NCBI GenBank assembly: GCA_051453625.1
Contig: JBOZIK010000001.1
Location: 276,799,722 to 276,830,684 of the forward strand
Source of the DNA: Welwitschia mirabilis
Taxonomy: Eukaryota; Gnetophyta; Gnetopsida; Welwitschiales
Reading direction: 5' to 3'
DNA: 30,963 nucleotides
The notes below the pieces were generated by a model, which did no database searches, was not told the origin of the DNA, and was given only the letters and a program-made list of their open reading frames with translations. Positions 29,926 through 30,963 of the stretch are shown piece after piece. The stretch's first letter is position 1. Each line of letters opens with the position of its first letter. A program made the translations under genes and the position numbers.

Positions 29926-30231
29926 NNNNNNNNNNNNNNNNNNNNNNNNNNNNNNNNNNNNNNNNNNNNNNNNNNNNNNNNNNNNNNNNNNNNNNNNNNN
30001 NNNNNNNNNNNNNNNNNNNNNNNNNNNNNNNNNNNNNNNNNNNNNNNNNNNNNNNNNNNNNNNNNNNNNNNNNNNNNNNNNNNNNNNNNNNNNNNNNNNN
30101 NNNNNNNNNNNNNNNNNNNNNNNNNNNNNNNNNNNNNNNNNNNNNNNNNNNNNNNNNNNNNNNNNNNNNNNNNNNNNNNNNNNNNNNNNNNNNNNNNNNN
30201 NNNNNNNNNNNNNNNNNNNNNNNNNNNNNNN
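29926..30231. other. Assembly gap, 306 N
   Basis: 306 undetermined bases inside the PTP-like ORF, between its N-terminal peptide and the FYCN block. The flanks do not repeat each other. About 100 codons of the ORF are hidden here if the gap size is right. Confidence 0.95.
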
Positions 30232-30307
30232 TGAGGAAAATAGGTGAAATGAAGAAAGATATCAGGTCTACTGACTGTACTTCCATACTATAATCTATCA
30301 AGTACAT

Positions 30308-30544
30308 TTAACTACTCTAGTTTCTAGTCAACTCATCAAGACATGGATCTACAGTACCAGAAGAGGTCTAGGAGATCAGGCTTTTAGCCTAGTCAGTCGA
30401 TCATGTCCGATCTATTGAATCATAAACCTAGTCAACTACCCTGCAATTAGCTAAAGGATGGTGACTGAACTCTTATATCATTTTCATAATTAAGAAATTA
30501 ATTATAAGCACTGGGTGTTTCATTAGAATTTAGTCTAACATTTT
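30308..30544. other. Spacer with GTCGAC-like motifs between PTP-like ORF and copia remnant
   Basis: Three variants of the LTR motif (30324-30333, 30393-30402, 30428-30437) lie here, with no clear protein. This may be a leader for the PTP-like ORF or a relic of another LTR, marking a junction where the copia pol region was replaced. Confidence 0.4.
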
Positions 30545-30963
30545 GGTTTGCATGGAATAATTTATTAATCAATTTAATATCTATTCTATAGGCATTATCC
30601 AGACGTTTTGCCAAAAAAATAGAAGCATTCATTTTCTCATCTACAACACTAAATTTTGATTTTTCAAAATTATTCTATAGCCTTTATCAATAATTTAACT
30701 CAATAAATTTTATTTCAATCCATGTACATAAAGTACATTATCCAGTTTAGGTAATATACCTTCCTTGATGCATTTAGTACCTTTTATTTTTATCATTTCA
30801 TTATTTTCAAATATGATTTCTCCTCCATTTATGCTCTTTAGGTGTTAAAAGCTTGATCTTTCTCTTAACATATGCCTTTAGAAAGCACTATCTAGATACC
30901 AACTATTTATATGTGATTCTCTAAAAGCTATCTGTATCAAAAAAATTTAAAGATTATTAGCTT
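30545..30963 (-). pseudogene. Copia protease and GAG-pre-integrase remnant
   Basis: The minus strand reads NSWYLDSAF at about 30877-30904 (codons WYLDS at 30887-30901), then a stop and RHM. The family motif is SWYLDSGCSRHMTG, so the residue after the catalytic DS is altered. INGGEIIFENNEMIKIKGTK and CIKEGILPKLDNVLYVHGLK follow (family G.I...G.LP.L.NVLYV.GLK.NLLSISQ). After a frameshift come KFSVVDEKMNASIFLAKRLD and NAYRID (family F..RL.N.Y.ID). This is the SIRE/copia pol start. It breaks off before the integrase LWH..LGH block. Confidence 0.8.

Larger units (their letters stand above)
28810..30307 (-). pseudogene. Putative plant transposon protein (PTP-type) ORF with poly-glutamate tail, broken
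   Basis: This minus-strand ORF is spread over several segments. ATG at 30307 begins MYLIDYSMEVQSVDL and runs into a 306-N gap. After it, from 29922, come KLREVIKLLRDQDFDHLLDV and LTRMFYCNAYFDHD, then VLGKRMRVTLNIISKITNLP, the N-terminal PTP pattern (FY.N…G….I..I..LP). From about 29385 the central block reads LPLAGHHVEAFFY, one TGA stop, AYFMYLLGAENFINAPAIIL, LKNM, and NLPYSMLITSICCYF (family LPYG.L.T.I...F.V). After a frameshift, 29022-28810 gives SLARMEGDDEES and an 11-residue glutamate run. Few stops over nearly 400 codons make it the youngest-looking ORF here. PTP function is unknown. Confidence 0.68.
26768..30963 (-). mobile_element. Ty1/copia (SIRE-like) element, minus strand, 5' part outside window
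   Basis: Reading from 30963 down, the visible parts are a protease/GAG-pre-integrase remnant (about 30545-30963), a PTP-like ORF (about 30307-28810), a polypurine tract (28338-28349) and a long 3' LTR (28337-26768). The RNase H, RT and integrase expected between GAG-pre-integrase and the 3' end are missing, so this copy is either deleted or a non-autonomous derivative. It is inserted in the RT of the plus-strand gypsy element. The 5' LTR and target-site duplication lie outside the window. Confidence 0.7.

Noticed and set aside
1-30963. Organellar or bacterial origin suggested by low GC
   Set aside because: No organellar or bacterial gene is present. The content is plant nuclear retrotransposons, and the low GC fits deamination decay.

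Overview
The window looks like flowering-plant nuclear DNA: very AT-rich, CpG-poor and made almost entirely of old, broken retrotransposons. I found no intact host gene, tRNA, rRNA, CRISPR array or bacterial-type operon. The plant assignment rests on the element families: an L1-type LINE whose ORF1 has a DUF4283-like domain and a decayed zinc knuckle, Ty3/gypsy elements of two kinds, a Ty1/copia (SIRE-like) element with a long LTR, and a gene of the 'putative plant transposon protein' (PTP) type. The species cannot be named from this sequence.

Layout. (1) 1-2366: two head-to-tail fragments of one LINE family, fused at about 1538-1550. (2) 2467-7238: a nearly full LINE copy (LINE A) missing most of ORF1. 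(3) 7239-9281: AT-rich DNA without genes, plus two gaps. (4) About 9282-14830, minus strand: a decayed Ty3/gypsy element in the order gag, protease, RT, RNase H, integrase, polypurine tract, LTR. (5) 14831-15983: AT-rich, including a possible LINE 5' UTR. (6) 15984-21558: LINE B, the most complete LINE copy (ORF1, ORF2, 3' ORF, A-tail). (7) 21559-26767, plus strand: a second, different Ty3/gypsy element with a presumed LTR, a decayed tRNA-Asp primer-binding site, gag, protease and RT. (8) 26768-30963, minus strand: a copia-type element inserted into the RT of element 7. Its 3' LTR (26768-28337), polypurine tract, a PTP-like ORF with a poly-glutamate tail, and protease/GAG-pre-integrase remnants are visible; the rest lies outside the window.

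Every coding region carries stops and frameshifts. Many changes are C-to-T or G-to-A, as expected from deamination of methylated cytosine in silenced plant repeats. All six differences between the primer-binding site and the tRNA-Asp complement are of this type.

The most interesting biology is that both LINE copies carry, after the RT and zinc-finger part, an extra reading frame of roughly 1.1 kb that by eye resembles a PTP domain followed by an acidic tail. The copia-type element carries a clearer PTP-like ORF just upstream of its 3' LTR. Two unrelated retroelement classes may therefore have acquired, or co-evolved with, the same plant protein family. A second theme is technical: five of the six 100-N gaps are flanked by near-identical direct repeats, so they are probably unmerged contig overlaps and not missing DNA.
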